Assembly: GCA_029945445.1 (NCBI GenBank)
Contig: JAQSCO010000005.1
Span: 1 to 64,000, forward strand
From: Lacunisphaera sp.
GTDB lineage: Bacteria; Verrucomicrobiota; Verrucomicrobiia; Opitutales; Opitutaceae
Reading direction: 5' to 3'
Length of the DNA stretch: 64,000 bases
Shown: positions 1-7,886 of the stretch, in pieces
How positions within the stretch are numbered: the first letter of the stretch is position 1
Layout of the letters: every line of letters starts with the position of its first letter
Notes under the pieces: generated by a model
Databases searched by the model: none
Told to the model about the DNA's origin: nothing
What the model saw: only the letters and a program-made list of their open reading frames with translations
Program-made: the position numbers and the translations under genes

Positions 1-2
1 AC

Positions 3-1769
3 ATCTACGAACTGACCTACATCCGCAAGGATGGCAGCCGTTTCCCCGCCGTCGTGTCGGTCACGGCGCTGCGCGACGCCCAAGGCGCCATCATCGGCTA
101 CCTCCTCATCGGCACCGACAACACCGCCCGCAAGCAGGTGGAGGCGGAGCAAAAGAAGCTCGATCAGCGGTTGCGCGACCAGCAGTTCTACACGCGCTCC
201 CTCATCGAATCCAATATCGACGCCCTGATGACCACCGACCCGTCCGGCATCATCACCGACGTCAACAAGCAGATGGAGGCGCTCACCGGTTGCACCCGCG
301 ACGAGCTGATCGGCGCGCCGTTCAAGGATTACTTCACCGATCCGGAACGCGCCGAGGCGGGCATCAACCTGGTGCTCAGCGAAAAGAAGGTCACCGACTA
401 CGAGCTCACCGCCCGCGCGCGCGACGGCAAGGAGACCGTGGTGTCCTACAACGCGACCACCTTCTACGACCGGACGCGCAGCCTGCAGGGCGTGTTTGCC
501 TCGGCGCGCGACGTCACGGAGCGCAAGCGCCTCGACCTCGTGCTGCAGGAAAAGAACGTCGAGCTGCAGTGCGCGAAGGCCCTCGCCGAGAAAGCCAATC
601 GCGCCAAGTCGGATTTTCTCTCGAGCATGAGCCACGAGCTGCGGTCCCCGCTCAACGCGATCCTCGGCTTCGCCCAGGTGATGGAGGTCGCCAACCCCGC
701 GCCCTCGGCCGCCCAGCTGAAATGCATCAACCACATCCTCCAGGCGGGCTGGCACCTGCTGAAGCTGATCAACGAGATCCTCGACCTCGCCAAGATCGAG
801 TCGGGCAAGCTCTCCCTGTCGCCGGAATCGGTGTCGGTGGCCGAAGTGCTCCTCGAATGCAAGGGCTTCATGGAGGGCCAGGCGAAAAAGCGCGGCATCC
901 GCATGACCTATCCCGGGTTCGACGTCCCGTGCTTCGTCCATGCCGACCGGACCCGGTTGAAACAGATCCTCATCAACTTCCTTTCCAACGCCATCAAATA
1001 CAACTGTGAGCAGGGCAAGGTCGAGGTGACGTGCGAGGTGGTCACGCCGGGGCGCCTGCGGATCAGCATCATCGACACCGGCGCGGGCCTGCCGCCGGAA
1101 CAACTGGCGCAGTTGTTCCAGCCTTTCAACCGCCTCGGGCAGGAGTCCGGCGCCGAGGAAGGCACCGGCATCGGCCTGGTGGTGGCCAAGCAGCTGATCG
1201 AGCTGATGCGCGGCGCCATCGGCGTCGAGAGCACCATCGGCAAGGGCAGTGTCTTCTGGTTCGAGCTGATGGTCTCGGCCAAGCCGCAATTTGCCGGGGA
1301 AAGCGGCCCGGCGGAGACCTTGGCGGACGAGCCGGCCGTCCCGACCGGCGGGCGCGTGCGCAACGTGCTCTACGTGGAGGACAACCTCGCCAACCTGAAG
1401 CTGGTCGAGCAGCTCATCATGACCCGTTCCGACCTGCGGCTGCTGTCGGCTGAAACCGGCCACCTGGGCATCAAGATGGCGCACGCCTACCAGCCGGAGG
1501 TGGTGCTGATGGACATCAACCTGCCCGACATCAGCGGATACGACGTCCTGAGCATCCTCGCGAAAGACGTCGTCACGGCCCGTATCCCCGTGATCGCGCT
1601 GAGCGCCAACGCCATGCCCTATGATATCCAGAAGGGGCTGCGCGCGGGTTTCTTCCGGTATATCACCAAGCCGATCAAGATCGCCGAATTCATGGAAACG
1701 CTGAACGCCGCCCTGCAGCTGGCCGAGGAAAGGACGGACGAGCTCAAGGAAGCCGGTGCGACAGTCTGA
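3..1769 (+). CDS. Hybrid sensor histidine kinase (PAS-PAS-HisKA-HATPase-REC), 5' truncated
   Basis: The reading frame is open from the left edge, so the true start lies outside the window; about 588 residues are visible. In order: the end of one PAS/PAC domain (IRKDGSRFPAVVSV at the very edge), a second PAS domain (visible residues about 60-175), a HisKA dimerisation domain with the H-box SMSHELRSP (phospho-accepting His codon at 633-635), a HATPase domain with DTGAGL and GTGIGL boxes, and a C-terminal receiver with acidic pocket YVEDN, the phospho-acceptor Asp in VLMDINLP (codon 1512-1514) and the conserved Lys in ITKPIK. No membrane segment is visible in this part. The hybrid layout implies autophosphorylation followed by intramolecular His-to-Asp transfer, probably onward to an HPt protein encoded elsewhere. 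The signal is unknown. It converges with the dehydratase gene, which begins immediately after its stop. Confidence 0.92.
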   Translation: MYELTYIRKDGSRFPAVVSVTALRDAQGAIIGYLLIGTDNTARKQVEAEQKKLDQRLRDQQFYTRSLIESNIDALMTTDPSGIITDVNKQMEALTGCTRDELIGAPFKDYFTDPERAEAGINLVLSEKKVTDYELTARARDGKETVVSYNATTFYDRTRSLQGVFASARDVTERKRLDLVLQEKNVELQCAKALAEKANRAKSDFLSSMSHELRSPLNAILGFAQVMEVANPAPSAAQLKCINHILQAGWHLLKLINEILDLAKIESGKLSLSPESVSVAEVLLECKGFMEGQAKKRGIRMTYPGFDVPCFVHADRTRLKQILINFLSNAIKYNCEQGKVEVTCEVVTPGRLRISIIDTGAGLPPEQLAQLFQPFNRLGQESGAEEGTGIGLVVAKQLIELMRGAIGVESTIGKGSVFWFELMVSAKPQFAGESGPAETLADEPAVPTGGRVRNVLYVEDNLANLKLVEQLIMTRSDLRLLSAETGHLGIKMAHAYQPEVVLMDINLPDISGYDVLSILAKDVVTARIPVIALSANAMPYDIQKGLRAGFFRYITKPIKIAEFMETLNAALQLAEERTDELKEAGATV

Positions 1770-2720
1770 TCACTTCAGCCACGGCACGGCCGCGAGGTCG
1801 ACATTGCCGCCGGTGAGGATGAGGCCGAGCTTCCTGCCGCCGAAGACGAACTTGTGCTCGAGCAGCGCGGCGTAGGGCACGGCGGCGGACGGCTCGATGA
1901 CCATGTGCAGCGTGTCCCAGAGTTCGCGCATCGCGGCGATGATGGCCTCCTCGGACACCGTGACGATGTCGTCCACGTATTGCTGGATAAGGGGAAAGTT
2001 TTTTTCGCCAGGGCAGTTGGTGCGCAAACCGTCGGCGATGGTGGCGGGCGTGGGGATGGAGATGCGCCGGCCTGCGCGGAAGGACTGCGCGACGTCGTCG
2101 GCCAGGGCCGGCTCGACGCCGATGACCTTGAGGCCGGGCTTCAGCGCCTTCGCGGCCACGGCGGTGCCGCACAGGAGGCCGCCGCCGCCGACGGGGCAGA
2201 GGATGAAGTCGAGATCGGGGACGTCCTGCAGCAGTTCGAGGGTGGCCGTGCCCTGGCCGGCCATGACCCGGTAGTCGTCGAAGGGTGGCACGATCTCCGC
2301 GCCGGTCGCGGCGGCAATCTGGGCGCAGGCGGCCTCGCGGGCGGTGAGGCCGGGTTCGCAGAAGGTGATCCGACCGCCAAAGCTCGCGACGTTGTGCACC
2401 TTAGACTGCGGGGCGCCGGTCGGCATCACGATGTGGGCGGCAAGGCCGCGCAGCCGGGCGGCGCGGGCGAGCGCCGCGGCGTGGTTGCCGGAAGAGTGGG
2501 TGACGACGCCGTGGGCGGCCTCCGCATCGGTGAGGGAAAAGACGGCGTTGCACGCGCCGCGCGACTTGAAGGCCCCGGCGGCCTGGAGGTTTTCGCACTT
2601 GTAGTGCAGCCGGGCGCCGCGCGCGGCGTCGAGCGCCTCGTTGGTCAGCACGGGGGTGTACTTGATGTAGGGTCCGATGCGCGCCTGGGCGGCACGGATG
2701 ACGGCGAGATCGAGGGACAT
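1770..2720 (-). CDS. PLP-dependent threonine/serine dehydratase-like enzyme
   Basis: A 316-residue fold-type II PLP enzyme of the threonine dehydratase/serine racemase group. The PLP lysine is K52 in AFKSRGA, the substrate loop is SSGNH (about residues 76-80), the phosphate-binding glycine loop is VGGGG (177-181), and the C-terminal TGGN motif is present. There is no C-terminal ACT regulatory domain, so it resembles the short catabolic or racemase forms rather than biosynthetic IlvA. Likely reactions are deamination of threonine or serine to 2-oxoacids, or hydroxyaspartate dehydration; sequence alone does not separate these. The ATG at 2720 is chosen because the upstream in-frame extension is translated from a repeat tract (GGCCACAAAGAGGCACG) and is not family-like. 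It stands alone on this strand, divergent from the glyoxalase gene. Confidence 0.88.
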   Translation of the reverse strand: MSLDLAVIRAAQARIGPYIKYTPVLTNEALDAARGARLHYKCENLQAAGAFKSRGACNAVFSLTDAEAAHGVVTHSSGNHAAALARAARLRGLAAHIVMPTGAPQSKVHNVASFGGRITFCEPGLTAREAACAQIAAATGAEIVPPFDDYRVMAGQGTATLELLQDVPDLDFILCPVGGGGLLCGTAVAAKALKPGLKVIGVEPALADDVAQSFRAGRRISIPTPATIADGLRTNCPGEKNFPLIQQYVDDIVTVSEEAIIAAMRELWDTLHMVIEPSAAVPYAALLEHKFVFGGRKLGLILTGGNVDLAAVPWLK

Positions 2721-2770
2721 GCCTCGGAAGTTTGGCCACAAAGAGGCACGAAAAGACACAAAAAAAGCGA

Positions 2771-2865
2771 GGCGGGTTCGCCCGCGAATCACGCGAATGG
2801 ACTCGCATCAGAAAAGGCAACGCCACCATTCGCGTTTATTCGCGTGATTCGCGGGCGAATCCGCC
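2771..2865. repeat. Inverted repeat of the CGCGAAT family
   Basis: Two 28-base arms (2771-2798 and 2838-2865) match as inverted copies at 27 of 28 positions and enclose a 39-base spacer that contains more CGCGAAT-like phrases. It fills the divergent intergenic region between the dehydratase and glyoxalase genes. A related, less perfect copy lies at 50879-50947. Confidence 0.85.
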
Positions 2866-2880
2866 TAACCTGCCCGCACC

Positions 2881-3267
2881 ATGACCGTCAAAAAGCTTCT
2901 TCACACCCGCATGCGGGTAAACGACATCGAGCGCTCGGTTAAGTTCTACGAGCAGGCGCTCGGCCTGACCGCGACGCGGCGGCATACGTCGCCCCGCGGC
3001 GCCCAGTTGGTGTTCCTCGCCACGCCAGGCAGCGACGAGGAGATCGAGCTCTGCCAGATGCCGGACGGCACGCGGCCCGTGCAGGTGCAGCCCGACCTGA
3101 TGCACCTCGCGTTCGAGGTCGAGGACCTCTCCAAATTCACGACCGAGCTAAAGGCGAAGGGATTTTCCTTGAGCGACGGCCCGACCCGGACCGGCAGCGG
3201 CTCGATCATCGCGTTCATCGATGCGCCCGAGGGCTATGAGATCGAGCTGATCCAAAAGGCGAAATAA
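2881..3267 (+). CDS. gloA: Lactoylglutathione lyase (glyoxalase I) family protein
   Basis: A 128-residue single-domain VOC-fold protein. Candidate metal ligands sit at H8, E56, H75 and E122, almost the same spacing as H5/E56/H74/E122 of the bacterial Ni-dependent glyoxalase I, which supports the enzyme rather than a generic VOC protein. Glyoxalase I isomerises the glutathione hemithioacetal of methylglyoxal to S-lactoylglutathione in the cytoplasm; if this lineage lacks glutathione another thiol may serve. The ATG is the first in frame after the inverted repeat. A second glyoxalase gene is not visible nearby. Confidence 0.88.
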   Translation: MTVKKLLHTRMRVNDIERSVKFYEQALGLTATRRHTSPRGAQLVFLATPGSDEEIELCQMPDGTRPVQVQPDLMHLAFEVEDLSKFTTELKAKGFSLSDGPTRTGSGSIIAFIDAPEGYEIELIQKAK

Positions 3268-3279
3268 TTTCTGTCCCAA

Positions 3280-3349
3280 GTCATCCTGAGCGCAGCGAAG
3301 GATCGACGGCTCCGACCACCCAGGGATTCTTCGCTGCGCTCAGCATGAC
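3280..3349. repeat. Inverted repeat overlapping the start codon of the next gene
   Basis: Arms 3280-3304 and 3325-3349 are 25 bases each and pair at 23 of 25 positions around a 20-base loop (phrase GAGCGCAGCGAAG and its complement). The right arm contains the ATG at 3345 of the downstream membrane-protein gene, so translation initiation and the hairpin overlap. Confidence 0.85.
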
Positions 3350-4076
3350 CGAGGTGCCCAAAGACAACCCCAGCGGCTGGAAGGCCGCCTGGCCCGACAT
3401 ACTGGCCTTTGCCGCCGGGCTGACGCTGGCGTGGTTCGGCCACTGGGAGACGAAGGACCTGGTGTGGAGCCTGTGGCTTTCCAGCCTGCTGGTGGGCTAT
3501 GCGATGATCGTGTGGGGCATCTTCGGCAAGGGCGTGTGGATCGCGCTGCAGGCGTGGCGGGAACGGGATAAATTCCGCGACGAACCGAAGGAAAAGATGC
3601 TGCTCGGCGGCGGCGCGCTGCTCATCGGCGGCCTGTTCATGCTGGCGTTCTTCACGGTGCATTTCGGCGGGTTTCATTTTGTGCACTCGGTTTTCCTGCA
3701 ATCGTTCTTTCCGATCGGGACCGGGAAGTCCTTCCCCGGGCTGGCACTCTACTGGCAGGTGCTGCAGGCCTACTGGCCCTTCGTGTTGGTGGCGGCGGTC
3801 GCCGAGCGGGCGGCCTTCCGGCTCGCGCCCGCGTCCGCGGAACCGCCGGACACCTCGGTCAAGGCCGCGGACGTCGCCCGCCGGCTGGCGCAGCCGAAGG
3901 ACGGCTTCACCGGCATGATGGCGCCCTACCGGAACGTCATGCGGCTGCACGTGCTGATCTTCTTCTTCGCCTTCGCGCATTTCGCGAAGCTCGAGAATTT
4001 CTGGATCTACGCGACCGTCTACGCCGTGTATTTCTTCCCGTGGCGGCTGGTGAGCCGCGAGCAGGTTAAATTTTAA
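3345..4076 (+). CDS. Multi-pass membrane protein of unknown function
   Basis: A 243-residue protein with roughly six hydrophobic segments (near residues 18-34, 40-60, 85-108, 136-158, 200-216 and 220-236) and a charged cytoplasmic-type loop after segments two and four. Histidine- and phenylalanine-rich stretches such as FGGFHFVHS lie between segments three and four. The layout resembles uncharacterised DUF6498-like membrane proteins, but I cannot assign a family with certainty. The ATG used lies inside the inverted repeat at 3280-3349; a GTG at 3354 is an alternative. It is convergent with the glycosylase gene, and the 42 bases between the two stops hold an imperfect inverted repeat (AAGCTGTAAGC ... 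GCTTATAACTT). Confidence 0.72.
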   Translation: MTEVPKDNPSGWKAAWPDILAFAAGLTLAWFGHWETKDLVWSLWLSSLLVGYAMIVWGIFGKGVWIALQAWRERDKFRDEPKEKMLLGGGALLIGGLFMLAFFTVHFGGFHFVHSVFLQSFFPIGTGKSFPGLALYWQVLQAYWPFVLVAAVAERAAFRLAPASAEPPDTSVKAADVARRLAQPKDGFTGMMAPYRNVMRLHVLIFFFAFAHFAKLENFWIYATVYAVYFFPWRLVSREQVKF

Positions 4077-4118
4077 GCTGTAAGCCAGACTCGGGCGCAG
4101 GGCCTTAAAGCTTATAAC

Positions 4119-5030
4119 TTATCGGTCGCCGTGGCGGCGCTCCCAGGCGAAGAGGTATTGTTGCGCCAGCCCGGCGAGCGGGCCGAAGTGGGTGCGGCCG
4201 AAATGGGCGACCGGCGCGGGCTTCCAGCCGGTGAGGCCGTAGCGGCGGGCGAGTGACTTGAGCACCCACGTGTCCACCGGGAAAGCTTCCAGCTTGCCCG
4301 CCCCGAAGAGCAGGACGCAGTCCGCGACTTTTTCGCCGACGCCGGGCAGCTCCAGCAGTCGCGCCTTGGCGGCGGCGTAGGGCAGGTGTTCGGTTTCCTC
4401 AAGCCAGCCCGGGCGCGCCGCGATGAACCTGGCGGTGGCGTGGATGTATTTGGCGCGGAAGCCGAGGAGGCACTGGCGGAGTTCCTTTTCAGGAATATCC
4501 GCGAGCTCGGGCCAGGTGGGCAGGCGGTGGAAGTGGGCGGTGCTGACCCCAGCGCCGCTCAACGCGCTGAGGTCAGCGCGTTCCACCAACAAGGCTCCGT
4601 GCCGCTCGGCGAGCAGAGCGCACATCTGCTTGATCTGGACGATCTGCTTCGTCGCACTGCAGAGGAAACCGAGCAAGGTCTCGCCGAAAGGCTGGCGCAG
4701 GATGCGCAGGCCGGGGAAGGCCGCGATGCATCGTGCGAGATGGGCGTCGCTGCGCCACGGCAGCGAGTCGGTCAGCGCGGCCCAGTCGGTATCGAGCGCA
4801 AGATAACGGGTGAGGGCGGCGTCGGCGTGTCGCGGTGCGGGGGCGCGCCATTCCAGAGTGCTGCCGGTCAACCGCAGCCGAATCAGGTTGTCCGCCCACT
4901 GGCCGGTCCAGGTTCCATCGGCGCCGAGCCACCGGAACGACTGGCCGCCGTCGAGGGTCTCGGCGAGCGTGGCGGGCGAGGGTCGCCAGCCATCCAGTGG
5001 CTGCCACACCGACCAGGCCGCCTTGCTCAT
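4119..5030 (-). CDS. ogg: 8-oxoguanine DNA glycosylase/AP lyase (OGG1 type)
   Basis: A 303-residue protein with the N-terminal OGG domain (about 10-115, with DGGQSFRW) and a C-terminal helix-hairpin-helix glycosylase domain. The motif LPGVGEKVADC supplies the Schiff-base lysine K234 and PVDTWV supplies the catalytic aspartate D253, the same arrangement as Lys249/Asp268 of eukaryotic OGG1. It excises 8-oxoguanine paired with cytosine and nicks the backbone. OGG1-type enzymes are less usual in bacteria than MutM, so it is a helpful lineage marker. It follows the preceding secreted-protein gene by three bases and is probably co-transcribed with it. Confidence 0.9.
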   Translation of the reverse strand: MSKAAWSVWQPLDGWRPSPATLAETLDGGQSFRWLGADGTWTGQWADNLIRLRLTGSTLEWRAPAPRHADAALTRYLALDTDWAALTDSLPWRSDAHLARCIAAFPGLRILRQPFGETLLGFLCSATKQIVQIKQMCALLAERHGALLVERADLSALSGAGVSTAHFHRLPTWPELADIPEKELRQCLLGFRAKYIHATARFIAARPGWLEETEHLPYAAAKARLLELPGVGEKVADCVLLFGAGKLEAFPVDTWVLKSLARRYGLTGWKPAPVAHFGRTHFGPLAGLAQQYLFAWERRHGDR

Positions 5031-5033
5031 GAC

Positions 5034-5558
5034 TCAGGGAGTCGCCGGCTTTTCCCAGAGATAACTTTTCTCCGTGGCGAGCACGCGGCCGTCGGCGGCG
5101 AGCACGTCGAGTTTCCAGGCGACGGGATTGGTCTTCGCATCAGGCCAGTCGGCGCCGGTGAGGCCGAGATTGAGCACGGCTTCGCCCGCGGGCAGTTCGG
5201 TGGAAAAGGTGAAGGACTTGGGCTTCGGCTCACCAGGCAGGCTCAGCAGGATGTTCAGCTGCACGGCCCGCGGGGCCCCGGGATTGGCCGTGCGCACCAG
5301 AAAGTAATAACCGGCGCGCTGGTCGGGATGCGTGCGGACGAGGATCTGGCCGCCGGTGTTCTCCTGGCCGTCGAAGTATTCCGAGATGCGCTTGAAGGAC
5401 TTTGCGTCGCGCCAGCCGGTGAAGGCGTGGACGATGGTCAGGTCGCCATCCTTCGCCAAGGCTTCCGCCGTCGCCGAGGCTTTGGCGGACAAGACGGACG
5501 GCAGGGCCGCGGAAGTCGCAGCGAGAGCGAGAAGGAGGAGGCAGCGGCGGATAAGCAC
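5034..5558 (-). CDS. Predicted exported protein of unknown function
   Basis: About 174 residues with an N-terminal signal peptide (IRRCLLLLALAATSAALPS) and a mature domain rich in beta-type residues; no catalytic motif is recognisable. No ATG is available: a GTG at 5558 gives a compact signal peptide and is used here, while TTG codons at 5573 and 5594 would lengthen the N-terminus. Immediately after the signal peptide a small palindromic repeat (5454-5487) is translated as KASATAEALAK. The gene ends three bases before the ogg gene, so the two look like an operon, but nothing suggests a shared function. Confidence 0.7.
   Translation of the reverse strand: MLIRRCLLLLALAATSAALPSVLSAKASATAEALAKDGDLTIVHAFTGWRDAKSFKRISEYFDGQENTGGQILVRTHPDQRAGYYFLVRTANPGAPRAVQLNILLSLPGEPKPKSFTFSTELPAGEAVLNLGLTGADWPDAKTNPVAWKLDVLAADGRVLATEKSYLWEKPATP
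5454..5487. repeat. Short imperfect palindrome inside a coding region
   Basis: The arms CGCCAAGGCT and AGGCTTTGGCG pair imperfectly around a short GCCGTCGCCG centre. The element is read in frame just after the signal peptide of the exported protein, which suggests a repeat insertion tolerated at the start of the mature domain. Confidence 0.55.
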
Positions 5559-5601
5559 GGAGGGATTTTTCAAGGCGACTACGGAGACACGCAAGAGCGG
5601 A

Positions 5602-7218
5602 CTAAGGTTCGAGGGAAACCTTCTGGAAGCGACGGAAGACCAGCGGGGCGGGATCCCAGCCGCGGACGGCCGGGTTGATGAGATAGGTCAGCGCGCCGTA
5701 GTGCAGCGGGGTGACGGGGGCGTCGTTCAGCAGCAGCGCCTCGGCCTGCTGGAAGAGTTCATAGCGTTTCGGCATGTCGCTGAGGCTGGCGGCGTCGTTC
5801 AGCAGCTGATCGTAGGCGGGATTCTTCCAGCCCGTCCAGTTGTAGGAGCTGTCGGTGGTGAACAGGCCGAGGAAGGTGACGGGGTCGGGGAAGTCGGCGG
5901 TCCAGGCGGCGGTCGAGATGCCGTAGTTGAGCGTCTGCTGGTTCTGGATCCAGGTCTTCTGCTCGACCTGCGCGAGGGTGATGCGCACGCCGAGGTCATG
6001 CTGCCACATGGCTTGGAGCGCCTCGGCGAGGCGCGGCATGATCTCGTCGTTGCGGCACTGGAGTTCAATGGCGGGCAGGCCCGCGCCGCCGGGGAAACCG
6101 GCGGCGGCGAGGAGCTGGCGGGCGGCGGCCACGTCATGGCCGACGGCGGCACGTGCGGTGTAGCCGCCGGTGCCCGGCGGGGTGATTGCGGGAGCGGGCT
6201 GCCGGCTGCCTTGCAGGACGGTGTGAGCGAGGCTGTCGCGGTCGACGGCGAGCGCGAGGGCGCGGCGCACGCGCGGGTCAGTGAACGGCGGGCGCGTGGT
6301 GTTGAAGCGCAGGAAATTCGCCTGCAGGGCCGGGTCGAGGCGCAGCGCGGCGGGGTCCTTCTCGCGCCAGCCGGCAATCTTGGTGACGGGCAGGTTGAAG
6401 GTGACGTGCAGCTGGCCGGCGCGAAAGTTGCGCTCCTCGACGTCGGGATTCTCGATGGGGAAGAAAATGACGCGCTCGAGCTTGTTCGTCGCGGCTTCGC
6501 GGTGATGCGGGTTCTTCGCGACGACGAGACGGGCGTTGGGCGTCCACTCGGAGAGCATGAACGCGCCGTTGCTCACGAGGTTGCCGGGACGCGTCCAGTC
6601 GCCGCCGCGCGAGTCGAGGGCGCCGAATTTCGCGAGCAGGCGCGGATTGAGCGGGAACCACGCCGGCAGCGAGACCAGCGCGGGCAGGTAAGGCGTCGGG
6701 CGCTCGAGCGTGATGACGACGGTGCGCGCATCGGGTGCGGCGAGGCCGAGGGCGGTGGCCTCGGCGACCTTGCCGGAGTTGTAGGCCTCGGCGTTCTTGA
6801 TCGCGAAGAGATACCAGGCGTTGTCGGCCGCGACCCTGGGGTTGAGCGCGCGGCGCCAGGTTTGGATGAAGTCGTCGGCGGTGAGTGATTCGCCATTGGA
6901 CCACTGGAGGCCGGCGCGGAGATGAAAGGTCCAGACGAGGCCGTCGGCCGACGCGCTCCAGGTTTCGGCGGCGGCGGGCAGCGGCTGGGTGGTGCGCTCG
7001 TCGAGGAGGGTCAGGCCCTCAAAGAGCGCGTTGACGATGATCTGGTCACTGAGGATGGAGGCGAGGTGCGGGTCGAGGGAACCGGGCTCGGCGCCGTTGC
7101 CGACGAGGAGGGTGTGGGTGCGGATACCCTCCGCGGCCGGGGTCTCGCGGCGGGCGCAGGCGGAGATCAGAAAACAGAGGACGGAGGACAGAAGACAGAC
7201 CAGAAGCCGGCGGGACAT
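5602..7218 (-). CDS. Peptide ABC transporter substrate-binding lipoprotein (OppA/SBP family 5)
   Basis: A 538-residue cluster C binding protein. The signal peptide ends in a lipobox (FLISAC, lipidated C21), and family motifs follow: GAEPGSLDP near the start of the mature part, WTFHLRAGLQWSNGE, RVRRALALAVDR, and a C-terminal region typical of oligopeptide or dipeptide binding. It is expected on the periplasmic side, handing peptides to an Opp/Dpp permease. No permease is adjacent; a paralogous cluster with OppB and OppC lies at 50-58.6 kb, so this may be an extra receptor for that system. The ATG at 7218 is preferred over TTG at 7281 because it starts directly at the signal peptide. Most of the hydrophobic core of the signal peptide is encoded by a dispersed repeat (7168-7199). 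Confidence 0.9.
   Translation of the reverse strand: MSRRLLVCLLSSVLCFLISACARRETPAAEGIRTHTLLVGNGAEPGSLDPHLASILSDQIIVNALFEGLTLLDERTTQPLPAAAETWSASADGLVWTFHLRAGLQWSNGESLTADDFIQTWRRALNPRVAADNAWYLFAIKNAEAYNSGKVAEATALGLAAPDARTVVITLERPTPYLPALVSLPAWFPLNPRLLAKFGALDSRGGDWTRPGNLVSNGAFMLSEWTPNARLVVAKNPHHREAATNKLERVIFFPIENPDVEERNFRAGQLHVTFNLPVTKIAGWREKDPAALRLDPALQANFLRFNTTRPPFTDPRVRRALALAVDRDSLAHTVLQGSRQPAPAITPPGTGGYTARAAVGHDVAAARQLLAAAGFPGGAGLPAIELQCRNDEIMPRLAEALQAMWQHDLGVRITLAQVEQKTWIQNQQTLNYGISTAAWTADFPDPVTFLGLFTTDSSYNWTGWKNPAYDQLLNDAASLSDMPKRYELFQQAEALLLNDAPVTPLHYGALTYLINPAVRGWDPAPLVFRRFQKVSLEP
7168..7199. repeat. Dispersed A/G-rich repeat, copy 1 (signal-peptide coding)
   Basis: A 32-base segment (begins CAGAAAACAGAGGAC) that matches 53509-53540 at 28 of 32 positions and shares its first 15 bases with 7866-7880. 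Here the complementary strand is translated as the signal-peptide core CLLSSVLCFLI. Confidence 0.75.
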
Positions 7219-7310
7219 GGAGAGGAGTAAAACCGCAAATCTGCGTCCGGCAAGGGGCGGACGGGCATTTTTTGTGTCCAATCCCTAATAAACCCGGCAA
7301 TCATCCGTCT

Positions 7311-7316
7311 AAGGAG
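7311..7316 (+). promoter_or_regulatory. Ribosome binding site deciding a TTG start
   Basis: AAGGAG lies nine bases before the TTG at 7326. This favours the TTG over the upstream TTG at 7272 as the start of the sigma factor gene. Confidence 0.7.
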
Positions 7317-7325
7317 CAAGGTCGC

Positions 7326-7865
7326 TTGAATATCGAACCCGACAAAACCCATGCCAGTGATGAGGCCAGCTCCTTTGTGCAGGCGGCAGTGCAGCGCCAT
7401 CAGGCGCCCCTGCTGCGTTACGCCACCCGCCTGCTCGGCGGCGATGCCGACCGCGCCCGCGATGTCGTGCAGGACACCTTTGTCCGCCTCCTGGGCCAGC
7501 CGCCCGCGCAGGTGGACGGCCACGTCGCCGAGTGGCTTTTCACGGTCTGCCGCAACCGCGCACTCGACGTGCTGCGGAAGGAGGGCCGCATGAAAAGATT
7601 TGAGGAAGGCCAGGTCGAGCGCCTGACCACGGCGGAACCGGCGCCCGCCCAGAAACTGGAGCGCGCCGAGCAACACGCGGCCGTGGTGCGCCTGATCGGG
7701 CGCCTGCCGCCCAACCAGCAGGAGGTCGTCCGGCTGAAATTCCAGAACGGATTCAGCTACCAGGAGATCAGCCGCATCACCGCACTGTCGGTGACCAACG
7801 TCGGCTTCATCCTGCACACGGCCATCAAGACGCTGCGGCACGAAATGGCCGCACAAACAGAGTAA
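7326..7865 (+). CDS. ECF-type RNA polymerase sigma factor
   Basis: A 179-residue sigma-70 family protein with only regions 2 and 4. Region 2 contains ARDVVQDTFVRLL and WLFTVCRNRALDVLR; region 4 contains LPPNQQEVVRLKF followed by the helix-turn-helix FSYQEISRITALSV. It would direct RNA polymerase to a small regulon. The next gene, 21 bases downstream, encodes a protein with an anti-sigma-like N-terminus and a von Willebrand domain, so the pair forms a plausible sigma/regulator unit. The start is a TTG supported by a strong ribosome binding site. No target promoter can be identified from this window alone. Confidence 0.9.
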   Translation: MNIEPDKTHASDEASSFVQAAVQRHQAPLLRYATRLLGGDADRARDVVQDTFVRLLGQPPAQVDGHVAEWLFTVCRNRALDVLRKEGRMKRFEEGQVERLTTAEPAPAQKLERAEQHAAVVRLIGRLPPNQQEVVRLKFQNGFSYQEISRITALSVTNVGFILHTAIKTLRHEMAAQTE

Positions 7866-7886
7866 CAGAAAACAGAGGACAGAAAG
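7866..7886. repeat. Dispersed A/G-rich repeat, copy 2 (leader of the vWA gene)
   Basis: The 21 bases between the sigma factor stop and the next ATG are a short copy of the CAGAAAACAGAGGAC repeat. Its GAGGA core sits about seven bases before the ATG at 7887 and can act as the ribosome binding site. Confidence 0.6.
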
